Origin: Mycobacterium paraseoulense | Lineage (GTDB): Bacteria; Actinomycetota; Actinomycetes; Mycobacteriales; Mycobacteriaceae | Assembly (NCBI RefSeq): GCF_010731655.1 | Contig: NZ_AP022619.1 | Location: 62,001 to 126,000 of the forward strand | Direction of reading: 5' to 3' | DNA length: 64,000 nucleotides | In this document: one piece after another, positions 18,483 through 28,215 of the stretch | Layout: the number at the start of each line of letters is the position of its first letter | Numbering within the stretch: position 1 is the stretch's first letter | Position numbers and translations under genes: made by a program | Notes under the pieces: generated by a model | Told to the model about the DNA's origin: nothing | The model's database searches: none | What the model saw: only the letters and a program-made list of their open reading frames with translations

Positions 18483-19823
18483 CTAGAGGTCGCCGAGCAG
18501 CCCGCCCAATACGTCCAGCCCCTCGCGCAACAGCTCGTCGCCGATGGTCAGCGGGGGCAGCAGCCGGATGATGTTGCCGAACATGCCGCAGGTCAGCACG
18601 ACGACTCCGGCGGCATGGGCCGCGGTGGACAACTTCTGCGTAAGCTCCGCGTCGGGCTCGGCGGTTCCCGACTTCACCAACTCGATGGCGATCATGGCGC
18701 CCCGGCCCCGCACGTCGCCGATCCGGTCATCGCCGGCCTGCAGGCGCAACAGCGGTTCGGTGATCAGCCGTTCCAGCTGTCGGGCTCGCTCGATCAGCCC
18801 GTCACTTTCGATCGTGGTGATGGTGGCCAGCGCTGCCGCACACGCGACCGGGTTACCGCCGAATGTGCCGCCCAAACCGCCGACATGCGATGCGTCCATG
18901 ATCTCGGCGCGGCCGGTGACCGCCGAGAGCGGCAGCCCGTCGGCGATGCCCTTGGCCGTGCAGATCAGGTCGGGCTCGATGCCCTCGTGCTCGCAGGCGA
19001 ACATCGCGCCGGTGCGGGCGAACCCGGTCTGCACCTCGTCGGCGATGAACACCACGTCGTTCTTCCGGCACCAGTCGAGCAGGGCGGGCAGGAACCCCTC
19101 GGCCGGCACGATGAATCCGCCTTCGCCCGCGATCGGCTCGATGATGACGGCGGCCAGGTTGTCGGCGCCGACCTGGCTCTCGATGACGTCGATCGCCCGG
19201 GCGGCGGCCTTCTCCCCATCGGTGGCCAGCTCCTTGTCCAGCAGGCCGTCCCGGTAGGGATAGGACACCGGGGCCCGGTAGACCTCCGGCGCGAACGGGC
19301 CGAAGCCGCTCTTGTACGGCTTGGACTTGGCCGTCAGCGCCATCGCCAGGTTGGTGCGGCCGTGGTAGGCGTGGTTGAACGCCACGACGGCGGGCTTGCG
19401 CGTGTACGACCGGGCGACTTTGACGGCGTTCTCGACCGCCTCGGCGCCGGAATTGAACAACACCGAGCGCTTCTCGCCGGTGCCCGGCGTGATCCGGTTG
19501 AGCTCCTCGGCGACGGCGATGTACTGCTCGTACGGCACGACCATGAAGCAGGTGTGGGTGAACTCGGCGACCTGCGCTCGCACCGCCTCCACCACCCGCG
19601 GCGAGGAGTTGCCGATGGTGGTCACCGCGATGCCGGACGCCAGGTCGATGAGCCGGTTGCCGTCGACGTCCTCGATGATGCCGCCGGAGGCGCGGGCCAC
19701 GAACACCGGCAAGGAGACGTTCACCCCGTGCGACACCGCCGCGGCGCGGCGTTTGGTCAGTTCCAGCGAAGCGGGACCGGGGATTTCGGTGACCAGTTGG
19801 CGAGTCTGATCGAGGCCGGCCAC
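18483..19823 (-). CDS. gabT: 4-aminobutyrate aminotransferase
   Basis: 446 aa class-III PLP-dependent transaminase. It converts GABA and 2-oxoglutarate to succinate semialdehyde and glutamate. Cofactor features: [15 protein letters not shown] (124-138), Asp262 in [14 protein letters not shown], and PLP Schiff-base Lys291 in [22 protein letters not shown] follows. It sits next to fadD9 as in H37Rv (Rv2589). Whether the aldehyde chemistry of the two is linked metabolically is speculation. Divergent from yajC across 196 bp. Confidence 0.94.
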   Translation of the reverse strand: MAGLDQTRQLVTEIPGPASLELTKRRAAAVSHGVNVSLPVFVARASGGIIEDVDGNRLIDLASGIAVTTIGNSSPRVVEAVRAQVAEFTHTCFMVVPYEQYIAVAEELNRITPGTGEKRSVLFNSGAEAVENAVKVARSYTRKPAVVAFNHAYHGRTNLAMALTAKSKPYKSGFGPFAPEVYRAPVSYPYRDGLLDKELATDGEKAAARAIDVIESQVGADNLAAVIIEPIAGEGGFIVPAEGFLPALLDWCRKNDVVFIADEVQTGFARTGAMFACEHEGIEPDLICTAKGIADGLPLSAVTGRAEIMDASHVGGLGGTFGGNPVACAAALATITTIESDGLIERARQLERLITEPLLRLQAGDDRIGDVRGRGAMIAIELVKSGTAEPDAELTQKLSTAAHAAGVVVLTCGMFGNIIRLLPPLTIGDELLREGLDVLGGLLGDL

Positions 19824-20019
19824 GATTTTCTCCTCACCGCGGCGCGGCTGTCACGTCGCCACCCAAGCCTATCCGCCCCGGCGTCCGCGGGCCTCCCGCG
19901 CACCGCGGGGCTCGGGAGCGACCTGCAGCAATGGCACACTGGCCGGTACGAGGTGCGCGGCCCGCGGGTCGTCCCGGCACTAACGCCCTTCGACGCCACT
20001 ACGAAAGACAGGCCCGTTC

Positions 20020-20361
20020 ATGGAGAGTTTGATTCTGTTCCTGCCCTTCCTGCTCATCATGGGCGGGTTCATGTACTTCGCGTCGCGGCGCCAGAAGCGC
20101 GCGATGCAGGCCACCATCGACCTGCACGAGTCGTTGCGGGCCGGCGACCGCGTGCACACCACCTCCGGCCTTCAGGCCACGGTCGTCGCGATCACGGACG
20201 ACACCGTCGACCTCGAGATCGCGCCCGGCGTGGTGACCACCTGGATGAAGCTGGCGATCCGCGACCGGATCCTGCCCGAGGACGACGAAGACCTGGCCGA
20301 CGGTGACGACTCCGACGACCTGGCGGAATTCGACGAGGGCCGGCTGCCCAAGGATTCCTGA
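20020..20361 (+). CDS. yajC: preprotein translocase accessory subunit YajC
   Basis: 113 aa. One N-terminal membrane helix (about 3-21, LILFLPFLLIMGGFMYFASRR), a small cytoplasmic domain with GDRVHTTSGLQATVVAITDDTVDLEIAPGV, typical of YajC, and a very acidic tail (EDDEDLADGDDSDDLAEFDE). YajC joins SecDF at the Sec channel. ATG 20020. The gap to secD is 111 bp and holds a TAGGCT -10-like box, so secD may have its own promoter. Confidence 0.92.
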   Translation: MESLILFLPFLLIMGGFMYFASRRQKRAMQATIDLHESLRAGDRVHTTSGLQATVVAITDDTVDLEIAPGVVTTWMKLAIRDRILPEDDEDLADGDDSDDLAEFDEGRLPKDS

Positions 20362-20472
20362 CGGGAAATCCCAGCCCGGACGCCACGGCGGCGGGCCGCT
20401 TGCGCCACGGTCGCGCGCACGACACTAGGCTCGTCCGGGGTAAGAACCGATATTCGAGGAGATAGAAGGAAC

Positions 20473-22281
20473 GTGGCATCGTCTTCGGCGCCGGTGCACC
20501 CTGCCCGCTACCTGTCGGTCTTCTTGTTGCTGCTCGTCGGCGTCTACCTGCTGGTGTTCCTGACCGGGGATAAGCGCGCCGCCCCCAAGCTCGGCATCGA
20601 CCTGCAGGGCGGCACCCGCGTCACGCTGACGGCGCGCACCCCGGACGGGTCGCGCCCCAGCCGCGACGCGCTGGCGCAAGCGCAGCAGATCATCAGCGCG
20701 CGGGTCAACGGGCTGGGCGTCTCCGGTTCCGAGGTCGTGGTCGACGGCGACAACCTGGTCATCACCGTCCCCGGCAATGACGGCAACGAGGCTCGCAACC
20801 TGGGGCAGACCGCCCGGCTGTACATCCGCCCGGTGCTCAACTCGATGCCGGCGCAGGCCGTCCAGCCCAAGCCCGCCCCGCAGGCGGCCCCGCCGGCTCA
20901 GGCGCCGCCCCCGGGCCCGGCACCCTCTGGCCAGCCGGCGCCCGGTCAGGCGCCGCCCCCGGGCCAGGCGCCACCGCCGGCCGGCCAGCCCGCGCCGGCT
21001 CAGCCCGCGCCGCCGGGGGGCCGACCACCGGCCCAGCCGCGGCCGTACCCGCAGGACCCGCCGCCGCCCAGCCCCGCACCGCCCCCCGCGCCCGCGGGCA
21101 ACGCGCCGCCGGCCGACGTGCCCCCGGCCGAGCAGCCGGCGCCGGCCGACCCGCGCAAGGAACTCGCCGAGCGCATCGCCGACGAGAAGAAGTGGCGGCA
21201 GAGCACCCGTCAGGGTGTTCAGTTCCTGGCGCTGCAGTTCCAGGCCACCCGCTGCGACAAAGAAGACATCCTGGCCGGCAATGACGACCCGAAGCTGCCG
21301 CTGGTGACGTGTTCGACCGACCACAAGGTGGCCTACCTGCTGGCGCCCTCGATCATCAGCGGCGACCAGATCCAGGACGCCACCTCGGGCATGAATCAGC
21401 GCGGCATCGGTTACGTCGTCGACGTGCAGTTCAAGCCGGCGGCGGCGAACACCTGGGCGGACTTCACCGCCGCCCACATCGGCACCCAGACCGCCTTCAC
21501 GCTGGACTCCCAGGTGGTCAGCGCCCCGATGATCCAGGAGGCCATCCCCGGCGGCCGGACCCAGATCACCGGCGGTGACCCGCCGTTCACCGCCGCGACC
21601 GCCAAGCAGCTGGCCAACGTCCTGAAATACGGCTCATTGCCGCTGTCCTTCGAATCCTCGGAGGCCCAAACCGTCTCGGCGACACTGGGATTGACCTCGC
21701 TGCGAGCGGGGCTGATCGCGGGTGCGATCGGTTTGGTGTTGGTGTTGCTGTACTCGTTGCTGTATTACCGAGTGTTGGGCCTGCTCACCGCGCTCTCGCT
21801 AACCGCCTCCGGCGCAATGATTTTCGCCATCCTGGTGATCCTGGGCCGGCAGATCAACTACACCCTGGATCTTGCGGGCATCGCGGGTCTGATCATCGGC
21901 ATCGGCACCACCGCGGACTCGTTCGTGGTGTTCTTCGAGCGCATCAAAGACGAGATCCGGGAAGGCCGATCGTTCCGGTCGGCGGTGCCCCGAGGCTGGG
22001 TGCGGGCCCGCAAGACGATCGTGTCGGGCAACGCCGTCACTTTCCTGGCCGCCGCGGTGCTCTACGCCCTGGCGATCGGCCAGGTGCGGGGATTCGCCTT
22101 CACGCTGGGTCTCACCACGATCCTCGACGTCGTGGTGGTGTTCCTGGTGACCTGGCCGCTGGTCTACCTGGCGTCCAAGTCGCCGACGTTGGCCAAACCC
22201 GCCTACAACGGCCTGGGCGCGATACAGCAGGTCGCCCGCGAGCGCCGGGCGTCGGCGCAAGTCAAGACGGGACGGGGATAG
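20473..22281 (+). CDS. secD: protein-export membrane protein SecD with proline-rich insert
   Basis: 602 aa RND-type subunit that uses proton flow to help translocated proteins leave SecYEG. TM1 at 13-31, then [10 protein letters not shown] (D1 motif), the first periplasmic domain, and TM2-6 in the C-terminal 200 residues including [27 protein letters not shown]. Residues about 132-226 are an insert of almost pure Pro/Ala/Gln/Gly within the periplasmic P1 domain, disordered and probably cell-wall-facing. GTG start after GAGGAGATAGAAGGA. One base separates it from secF. Confidence 0.95.
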   Translation: MASSSAPVHPARYLSVFLLLLVGVYLLVFLTGDKRAAPKLGIDLQGGTRVTLTARTPDGSRPSRDALAQAQQIISARVNGLGVSGSEVVVDGDNLVITVPGNDGNEARNLGQTARLYIRPVLNSMPAQAVQPKPAPQAAPPAQAPPPGPAPSGQPAPGQAPPPGQAPPPAGQPAPAQPAPPGGRPPAQPRPYPQDPPPPSPAPPPAPAGNAPPADVPPAEQPAPADPRKELAERIADEKKWRQSTRQGVQFLALQFQATRCDKEDILAGNDDPKLPLVTCSTDHKVAYLLAPSIISGDQIQDATSGMNQRGIGYVVDVQFKPAAANTWADFTAAHIGTQTAFTLDSQVVSAPMIQEAIPGGRTQITGGDPPFTAATAKQLANVLKYGSLPLSFESSEAQTVSATLGLTSLRAGLIAGAIGLVLVLLYSLLYYRVLGLLTALSLTASGAMIFAILVILGRQINYTLDLAGIAGLIIGIGTTADSFVVFFERIKDEIREGRSFRSAVPRGWVRARKTIVSGNAVTFLAAAVLYALAIGQVRGFAFTLGLTTILDVVVVFLVTWPLVYLASKSPTLAKPAYNGLGAIQQVARERRASAQVKTGRG

Positions 22282-22282
22282 C

Positions 22283-23569
22283 GTGATGGCCTCCAAAGGC
22301 AAGGCCCAAACCGACGCGGCCGAAGCGACCGAGATCACCGAAGCCGGCGCGGTGGAGCAGGCCGCCGAGACCGGCGCCGCGCAGCCGCACCACAGCTTCC
22401 TCGCGCGGCTCTACACCGGCACCGGCGCGTTCGAGGTGATCGGCCGGCGTCGCCTCTGGTACGGGATCAGCGGGGCGATCGTCGCGGTCGCCCTCGTCAG
22501 CATCGTCTTGCGGGGCTTCACCTTCGGGATCGATTTCAACGGCGGCACCACGGTGTCGATGCCCACCGCGGGCTCGTCGGGCACCGTCACGACGGCCACC
22601 GTGTCCGACGTCTTCCGGAAGGCGATCGGCCGCGACCCGGAGTCGGTGGTGATCGTGGGCAACGGCGCCTCGGCCACGGTGCAGATCCGCTCGGAAACGC
22701 TGTCCAACGACCAGACGTCCAAGCTGCGCAACGCCCTGTTCGATGCCTTCCAGCCCAAGGGCGCGGACGGCAAGCCCAGCAAGCAGGCGATCAGCGACGC
22801 GGCGGTATCCGAGACCTGGGGTGATCAGATCACCGACAAGGCGGTGATCGCGCTGGTGGTGTTCTTGGCGTTGGTCAGCCTGTACATCACGGTGCGGTAC
22901 GAGCGGTACATGGCCGTCTCCGCGCTGACGACCATGGTGTTCGACCTGACCGTGACCGCGGGGGTGTACTCGCTGGTCGGTTTCGAAGTCACCCCGGCCA
23001 CCGTCATCGGCCTGCTGACGATCCTCGGTTTCTCCCTGTACGACACCGTCATCGTCTTCGACAAGGTCGAGGAGAACACTCACGGATTCCAGCACACCAC
23101 CCGGCGCACGTTCGCCGAGCAGGCCAACCTGGCGATCAACCAGACGTTCATGCGCTCGATCAACACCAGCCTGATCGGGGTGTTGCCGGTGCTGGCGCTG
23201 ATGGTCGTGGCGGTGTGGCTGCTGGGCGTCGGCACGTTGAAGGACCTGGCGCTGGTACAGCTGGTCGGCATCTTGGTCGGCACCTACTCGTCGATCTTCT
23301 TCGCCACGCCGCTGCTGGTCACCCTGCGCGAGCGCACCGAGCTGGTGCGCACGCACACCCGCCGCGTCACCCGCCGGCGCAAGGGCGGGGCCGAACCGGC
23401 CGAGGAGGCGAAGCCCACCGCGGACGAACCGGCGTCGTCGGAGACCACCGCATCGGTGTCGGCAACCTCCGACAAGCCCGCACCCAACAAGCCGGCGCCA
23501 GGCGCCCGCCCGGTGCGGCCGGCCGGGACCCGGCGTCCGAGCGGCAAGCGAAACGCCGGCCGGCGGTAG
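22283..23569 (+). CDS. secF: protein-export membrane protein SecF
   Basis: 428 aa. TM1 (about 54-74), FGIDFNGGTTV, periplasmic domain, and TM2-6 with GFSLYDTVIVFDKVEEN. An N-terminal 40-residue acidic extension and an 80-residue C-terminal tail of Lys/Arg/Pro/Ala repeats (ending RRPSGKRNAGRR) are longer than in E. coli and cytoplasmic. Start is GTG 22283 or ATG one codon later. Co-transcribed with secD and with the lipoprotein gene 5 bp downstream. Confidence 0.95.
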   Translation: MMASKGKAQTDAAEATEITEAGAVEQAAETGAAQPHHSFLARLYTGTGAFEVIGRRRLWYGISGAIVAVALVSIVLRGFTFGIDFNGGTTVSMPTAGSSGTVTTATVSDVFRKAIGRDPESVVIVGNGASATVQIRSETLSNDQTSKLRNALFDAFQPKGADGKPSKQAISDAAVSETWGDQITDKAVIALVVFLALVSLYITVRYERYMAVSALTTMVFDLTVTAGVYSLVGFEVTPATVIGLLTILGFSLYDTVIVFDKVEENTHGFQHTTRRTFAEQANLAINQTFMRSINTSLIGVLPVLALMVVAVWLLGVGTLKDLALVQLVGILVGTYSSIFFATPLLVTLRERTELVRTHTRRVTRRRKGGAEPAEEAKPTADEPASSETTASVSATSDKPAPNKPAPGARPVRPAGTRRPSGKRNAGRR

Positions 23570-23574
23570 TCGCC

Positions 23575-25224
23575 ATGGCCACCAGGTACCGCCTCGCTGG
23601 GGGCGCTATCGGTGTGGCCGCAATGCTCGTGGCGGCCGTCACGCTGTCCGCGTGCTCCGGCAGCGCCGCCGCCCAGATCGACTACGTGGTGGACGGCCCG
23701 CTGGTCACCTACAACGCCAACACCGTCGTCGGCGCCGCGTCGGCCGGGGCGCAGGCGTTCGCACGCACGCTCGCCGGCTTCAGCTATCACGGTCCGGACG
23801 GGCAAACCGTCGCCGACCGGGACTTCGGCACGGTCGCGGTGGTGAGCGGTTCACCGCTGGTCCTCGACTACCAGATCGCCGACAACGCCGTCTACTCCGA
23901 CGGCAAGCCGGTGACCTGCGACGACCTGGTGCTGGCGTGGGCGGCCCAGTCCGGCCGGTATCCCGACTTCAACGCCGCCACCCGGGCCGGTTACCTGGAC
24001 ATCGCCAACGTCGAATGCCTGCCCGGTCAGAAGAAGGCCCGGGTGTCGTTCATCCCGGATCGCGGCGTCGTGGACTACAACCAGCTGTTCACCGCCACGT
24101 CGCTGATGCCGTCGCACGTCATCGCCGACCAGCTCCACGTCGACGTGACCGCCGCCCTGCTCAGCGGCAACACCCAACTCGTGCAGCAGATCGCCCGGCT
24201 GTGGAACACCATCTGGGACCTCAAGCCTGGGCTGGACCTGAAGAACTTCCCGTCGTCGGGGCCGTACAAGATCGAACGCATCCTCGACGGCGGCGCGGTG
24301 GTGCTCGTCGCCAATGACCGATGGTGGGGCCCCAGGGCCGTCACCAAGCGGATCACCGTCTGGCCGCAGGGTCCCGACATCCAGGACCGGGTCAACAACC
24401 GCAGCGTCGACGTGGTCGACGTCGCGGCGGGCTCGTCGGGAACGCTGACGACACCGGACAACTACGAGCGCGCCGACTCCCCGTCGGCCGGCATCGAGCA
24501 GCTGATCTTCGCGCCGCAGGGGCCGCTCTCGCAGCCCAAGGCCCGGCGCGCGCTGGCGCTGTGCACGCCGCGCGACACGCTCGCGCGCGACGCCGGGGTG
24601 CCGATCGCCAATTCCCGCCTGAACCCGGCCGCCGACGACCCCGCCACCGCCGGCGACGGTGCCGCCGAGGCCGGCCAGTTCGCCAAGGCGGACCCGGGCG
24701 CCGCCCGCGACGCGCTCGGCGGTGCGCCGATGACGGTGCGCATCGGCTACCACGGGCCCAACGCGCGGCTGGCGGTCAACGTCGGGGTCATCACCAAATC
24801 CTGTGCCGCCGCCGGTATCACCGTCGCCAACGTCGCGCTGGACACCTCCGGGCCCCAGGCGCTCAGGGACGGGAAGATCGACGTGCTCCTGGCCAGCACC
24901 GGCGGGGCCGCCGGTAGCGGGTCGACGGGCTCGTCGGCGATGGACGCCTACGATCTGCACACCGGCAACGGCAACAACCTGTCCGGGTACACGAACCCGC
25001 AGGTCGACGGCGCGATCGCGGCGCTGGCGGTGTCGGCCGACCCCGCCGAGCGCGTCCGGCTGCTGGGCGAGGCGGCGCCGATACTGTGGGGCGACATGCC
25101 CACGTTGCCCCTCTACCGCCAGCAACGCACCCTGTTGAGGTCGAAGAAGATGTACGCCGTGAGCAAGAACCCCACTCGCTGGGGTGCGGGCTGGAACATG
25201 GACCGATGGGCGCTGGTCCAGTGA
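23575..25224 (+). CDS. solute-binding lipoprotein of the oligopeptide/dipeptide ABC type
   Basis: 549 aa from ATG 23575. Signal peptide with lipobox LSAC (Cys27), so exported and lipid-anchored. The mature part resembles family-5 substrate-binding proteins (DppA/OppA): [39 protein letters not shown], and the C-terminal [25 protein letters not shown]. No permease or ATPase genes are adjacent, so it is an orphan binding protein or works with transport genes elsewhere. Equivalent of Rv2585c. Overlaps apt by 4 bp (GTGA). The frame is open upstream inside secF, but the lipobox fixes this start. Confidence 0.88.
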   Translation: MATRYRLAGGAIGVAAMLVAAVTLSACSGSAAAQIDYVVDGPLVTYNANTVVGAASAGAQAFARTLAGFSYHGPDGQTVADRDFGTVAVVSGSPLVLDYQIADNAVYSDGKPVTCDDLVLAWAAQSGRYPDFNAATRAGYLDIANVECLPGQKKARVSFIPDRGVVDYNQLFTATSLMPSHVIADQLHVDVTAALLSGNTQLVQQIARLWNTIWDLKPGLDLKNFPSSGPYKIERILDGGAVVLVANDRWWGPRAVTKRITVWPQGPDIQDRVNNRSVDVVDVAAGSSGTLTTPDNYERADSPSAGIEQLIFAPQGPLSQPKARRALALCTPRDTLARDAGVPIANSRLNPAADDPATAGDGAAEAGQFAKADPGAARDALGGAPMTVRIGYHGPNARLAVNVGVITKSCAAAGITVANVALDTSGPQALRDGKIDVLLASTGGAAGSGSTGSSAMDAYDLHTGNGNNLSGYTNPQVDGAIAALAVSADPAERVRLLGEAAPILWGDMPTLPLYRQQRTLLRSKKMYAVSKNPTRWGAGWNMDRWALVQ

Positions 25225-25763
25225 CCGGTGTGGGCGGGAGCGCGTCGGTTGCCAACGTCATCGCCTCGCTGTTGCGCGAGGTGTCCGACTTTCCCAAACC
25301 GGGGGTCCAGTTCAAGGACCTCACGCCCGTGTTCGCCGACCCGCGGGGGTTGACGGCGGTCACCGACGCGCTGGCCGAGATCGCCACGGGCGCCGACCTG
25401 GTGGCCGGGATCGACTCCCGCGGCTTCCTGGCCGCGGCGGCCGTCGCCGACCGGCTGCGCACGGGCGTGCTGGCCATTCGCAAGGGCGGCAAGCTGCCGC
25501 CGCCCGTGCACGCCGAGCACTACGACCTGGAGTACGGCAGTGCCACGCTGGAAATCCCCGCCGACGGCATCGACCTGCGTGGACGACACGTCGTGATCAT
25601 CGATGACGTGCTGGCCACCGGGGGCACCCTCGCCGCGGCGGCCCGGCTGCTGGAACGCAGCGGCGCCCGTGTGATCGCGGCCGCGGTGATCCTCGAGCTG
25701 ACCGCGCTCGGGGGCCGTCAAGCGGTCGCGGACTTGCCGCTGCACAGCCTCAGTCGCGTCTAG
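25221..25763 (+). CDS. apt: adenine phosphoribosyltransferase
   Basis: 180 aa. Converts adenine and PRPP to AMP in purine salvage. [17 protein letters not shown] (24-40) is the hood region, [15 protein letters not shown] the flexible loop region, and [13 protein letters not shown] (124-136) the PRPP-binding motif. GTG 25221 overlaps the lipoprotein stop. Followed after 43 bp by relA, as in H37Rv (Rv2584c). The N-terminal GVGGSASV is slightly longer than in enterobacterial enzymes. Confidence 0.95.
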   Translation: MTGVGGSASVANVIASLLREVSDFPKPGVQFKDLTPVFADPRGLTAVTDALAEIATGADLVAGIDSRGFLAAAAVADRLRTGVLAIRKGGKLPPPVHAEHYDLEYGSATLEIPADGIDLRGRHVVIIDDVLATGGTLAAAARLLERSGARVIAAAVILELTALGGRQAVADLPLHSLSRV

Positions 25764-25806
25764 CGGCGCCCACCGCGCGATATCCTCGAGGTCGGAGGTG
25801 ACCAAC

Positions 25807-28197
25807 GTGGCGGACGAGAAGAGCGCGGCGCAGGCGCTTGACGCGCCCACCGACGCCGGCGACGCCCTGCTGGTCGGGGAGCCGGTCACGGCGCAGGCCG
25901 AGCCGCCGGAGCCGCCGACGGAGACGCTGAAGGTCCCCAGCAGCGCGTCTCGCCGGGTCCGGGCCCGGCTGGCCCGGCGGATGACCGCCCAGCGCACCAC
26001 GCTCAACCCGGTGCTGGAACCGCTCGTGGCGGTGCACCGGGAGTTCTACCCGAAGGCGAACCTGTCGTTGCTGCAGCGCGCCTACGAGGTTGCCGACCAG
26101 CGGCACGCCACGCAGTTGCGCCATTCCGGCGATCCTTACATCACCCACCCCCTGGCGGTCGCGAACATCCTCGCCGAATTGGGCATGGACACCACCACTT
26201 TGGTGGCCGCGCTGTTGCACGACACCATCGAGGACACCGGTTACACGCTCGAGGCGTTGAGCGAGGAGTTCGGCGAGGAGGTGGGTCACCTCGTCGACGG
26301 CGTGACCAAGCTGGACCGGGTGGTGCTGGGCACCGCCGCCGAGGGCGAGACCATCCGCAAGATGATCACCGCGATGGCCCGCGACCCCCGGGTGCTGGTG
26401 ATCAAGGTCGCCGACCGGCTGCACAACATGCGCACCATGCGCTTCCTGCCGCCGGAAAAGCAGGCCCGCAAGGCCCGCGAGACACTGGAAGTCATTGCGC
26501 CCCTTGCGCATCGGCTGGGCATGGCCAGCGTCAAGTGGGAGCTGGAAGACCTGTCCTTCGCAATCCTGCACCCCAAGAAGTACGAGGAGATCGTCCGGCT
26601 GGTCGCCGGCCGCGCGCCGTCGAGGGACACCTACCTGGCGAAGGTCCGCGCGGAGATCATCAACACCCTCAACGCGTCGAAGATCAAGGCGACGGTGGAG
26701 GGCCGCCCCAAGCACTACTGGTCGATCTATCAGAAGATGATCGTCAAGGGTCGCGACTTCGACGACATCCACGACCTGGTCGGCATCCGCATCCTGTGCG
26801 ACGAGATCCGGGACTGTTACGCCGCGGTCGGCGTGGTGCATTCGCTGTGGCAGCCGATGGCCGGGCGGTTCAAGGACTACATCGCCCAGCCCAGATACGG
26901 TGTCTACCAGTCGCTGCACACCACCGTGGTCGGGCCGGAGGGCAAGCCGCTGGAAATCCAGATCCGCACCCGGGACATGCATCGCACCGCCGAATACGGC
27001 ATCGCGGCACACTGGCGCTACAAGGAAGCCAAGGGGCGCAACGGCGTTCCGCATCCGCACGCCGCCGCCGAGATCGACGACATGGCCTGGATGCGTCAGC
27101 TGCTCGACTGGCAGCGGGAGGCCGCCGACCCGGGCGAGTTCCTGGAGTCGTTGCGCTACGACCTTGCGGTGCAAGAGATCTTCGTGTTCACCCCGAAAGG
27201 TGACGTCATCACCCTGCCCAACGGGTCGACGCCCGTGGACTTCGCCTACGCGGTGCACACCGAGGTCGGCCACCGGTGCATCGGCGCCAGGGTCAACGGG
27301 CGGCTGGTTGCGCTGGAGCGCAAGCTGGAAAACGGCGAAGTCGTCGAGGTTTTCACGTCGAAGGCGCCCAACGCCGGCCCGTCGCGCGACTGGCAGCAGT
27401 TCGTGGTGTCGCCGCGCGCCAAGGCGAAGATCCGGCAGTGGTTCGCCAAGGAGCGCCGTGAGGAGGCGCTGGAGACCGGCAAGGAGGCGATGGCCCGCGA
27501 GGTGCGCCGCGGCGGGCTTCCCTTGCAGCGCTTGGTCAATGGCGAGTCGATGGCCGCGGTGGCCCGCGAACTGCACTACGCGGACGTGTCCGCGCTCTAC
27601 ACCGCGATCGGCGAGGGCCATGTGTCGGCGCGCCATGTCGTGCAGCGGCTGCTGGCCGAGCTCGGCGGAATCGACCAAGCCGAAGAGGATCTCGCCGAGC
27701 GGTCCACACCGACGACCATGCTGCGGCGCCCGCGCAGCAGCGACGACGTCGGGGTCTCGGTCCCCGGCGCCCCGGGCGTGCTGTCCAAGCTGGCCAAGTG
27801 CTGCACCCCGGTGCCCGGCGATGCGATCATGGGGTTCGTCACCCGCGGCGGGGGTGTGAGCGTGCACCGCACCGACTGCACCAACGCCGCGTCGCTGCAG
27901 CAGCAGTCCGAGCGCATCATCGAAGTGCATTGGGCGCCGTCGCCGTCGTCGGTGTTCCTGGTGGCCATCCAGGTCGAGGCGCTCGACCGGCACCGGCTGC
28001 TCTCCGACGTCACCCGGGTGCTGGCCGACGAGAAGGTCAACATCCTGTCGGCGTCGGTCACCACATCCAATGACCGGGTGGCGATCAGCCGGTTCACCTT
28101 CGAGATGGGTGACCCCAAGCACCTCGGGCATCTGCTCAACGTGGTGCGCAACGTCGAGGGCGTCTTCGACGTCTACCGCGTGACGTCGGCGGCTTAA
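25807..28197 (+). CDS. relA: bifunctional (p)ppGpp synthetase/hydrolase Rel
   Basis: 796 aa long RSH protein, the stringent-response alarmone enzyme of mycobacteria. Domains: HD hydrolase (about 85-200, with His138-Asp139 in LLHDTIEDT), synthetase (about 240-390, [16 protein letters not shown] and [14 protein letters not shown]), TGS (about 430-490, [28 protein letters not shown]), a helical/Cys region ([11 protein letters not shown]) and C-terminal ACT (about 715-796). GTG 25807 is preferred over 25798 because GGAGG lies just before it. Nearly identical to my recollection of M. tuberculosis Rel. Last gene of the sec-apt-rel run; converges on the kinase-cyclophilin gene with an 18-bp gap. Confidence 0.97.
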   Translation: MADEKSAAQALDAPTDAGDALLVGEPVTAQAEPPEPPTETLKVPSSASRRVRARLARRMTAQRTTLNPVLEPLVAVHREFYPKANLSLLQRAYEVADQRHATQLRHSGDPYITHPLAVANILAELGMDTTTLVAALLHDTIEDTGYTLEALSEEFGEEVGHLVDGVTKLDRVVLGTAAEGETIRKMITAMARDPRVLVIKVADRLHNMRTMRFLPPEKQARKARETLEVIAPLAHRLGMASVKWELEDLSFAILHPKKYEEIVRLVAGRAPSRDTYLAKVRAEIINTLNASKIKATVEGRPKHYWSIYQKMIVKGRDFDDIHDLVGIRILCDEIRDCYAAVGVVHSLWQPMAGRFKDYIAQPRYGVYQSLHTTVVGPEGKPLEIQIRTRDMHRTAEYGIAAHWRYKEAKGRNGVPHPHAAAEIDDMAWMRQLLDWQREAADPGEFLESLRYDLAVQEIFVFTPKGDVITLPNGSTPVDFAYAVHTEVGHRCIGARVNGRLVALERKLENGEVVEVFTSKAPNAGPSRDWQQFVVSPRAKAKIRQWFAKERREEALETGKEAMAREVRRGGLPLQRLVNGESMAAVARELHYADVSALYTAIGEGHVSARHVVQRLLAELGGIDQAEEDLAERSTPTTMLRRPRSSDDVGVSVPGAPGVLSKLAKCCTPVPGDAIMGFVTRGGGVSVHRTDCTNAASLQQQSERIIEVHWAPSPSSVFLVAIQVEALDRHRLLSDVTRVLADEKVNILSASVTTSNDRVAISRFTFEMGDPKHLGHLLNVVRNVEGVFDVYRVTSAA

Positions 28198-28215
28198 CGG
28201 ACCTGACGGCCGCGG

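Noticed and set aside
18069..20306. A 745-codon plus-strand frame across gabT and fadD9 starts
   Set aside because: It covers two well supported genes and the promoter between gabT and yajC and shows no domain.
25750..28131. A 793-codon open frame on the minus strand opposite relA
   Set aside because: Low-complexity Arg/Gly/Ala/His content and no motif; shadow of relA, where GC-rich third positions suppress stops in the antisense frame.
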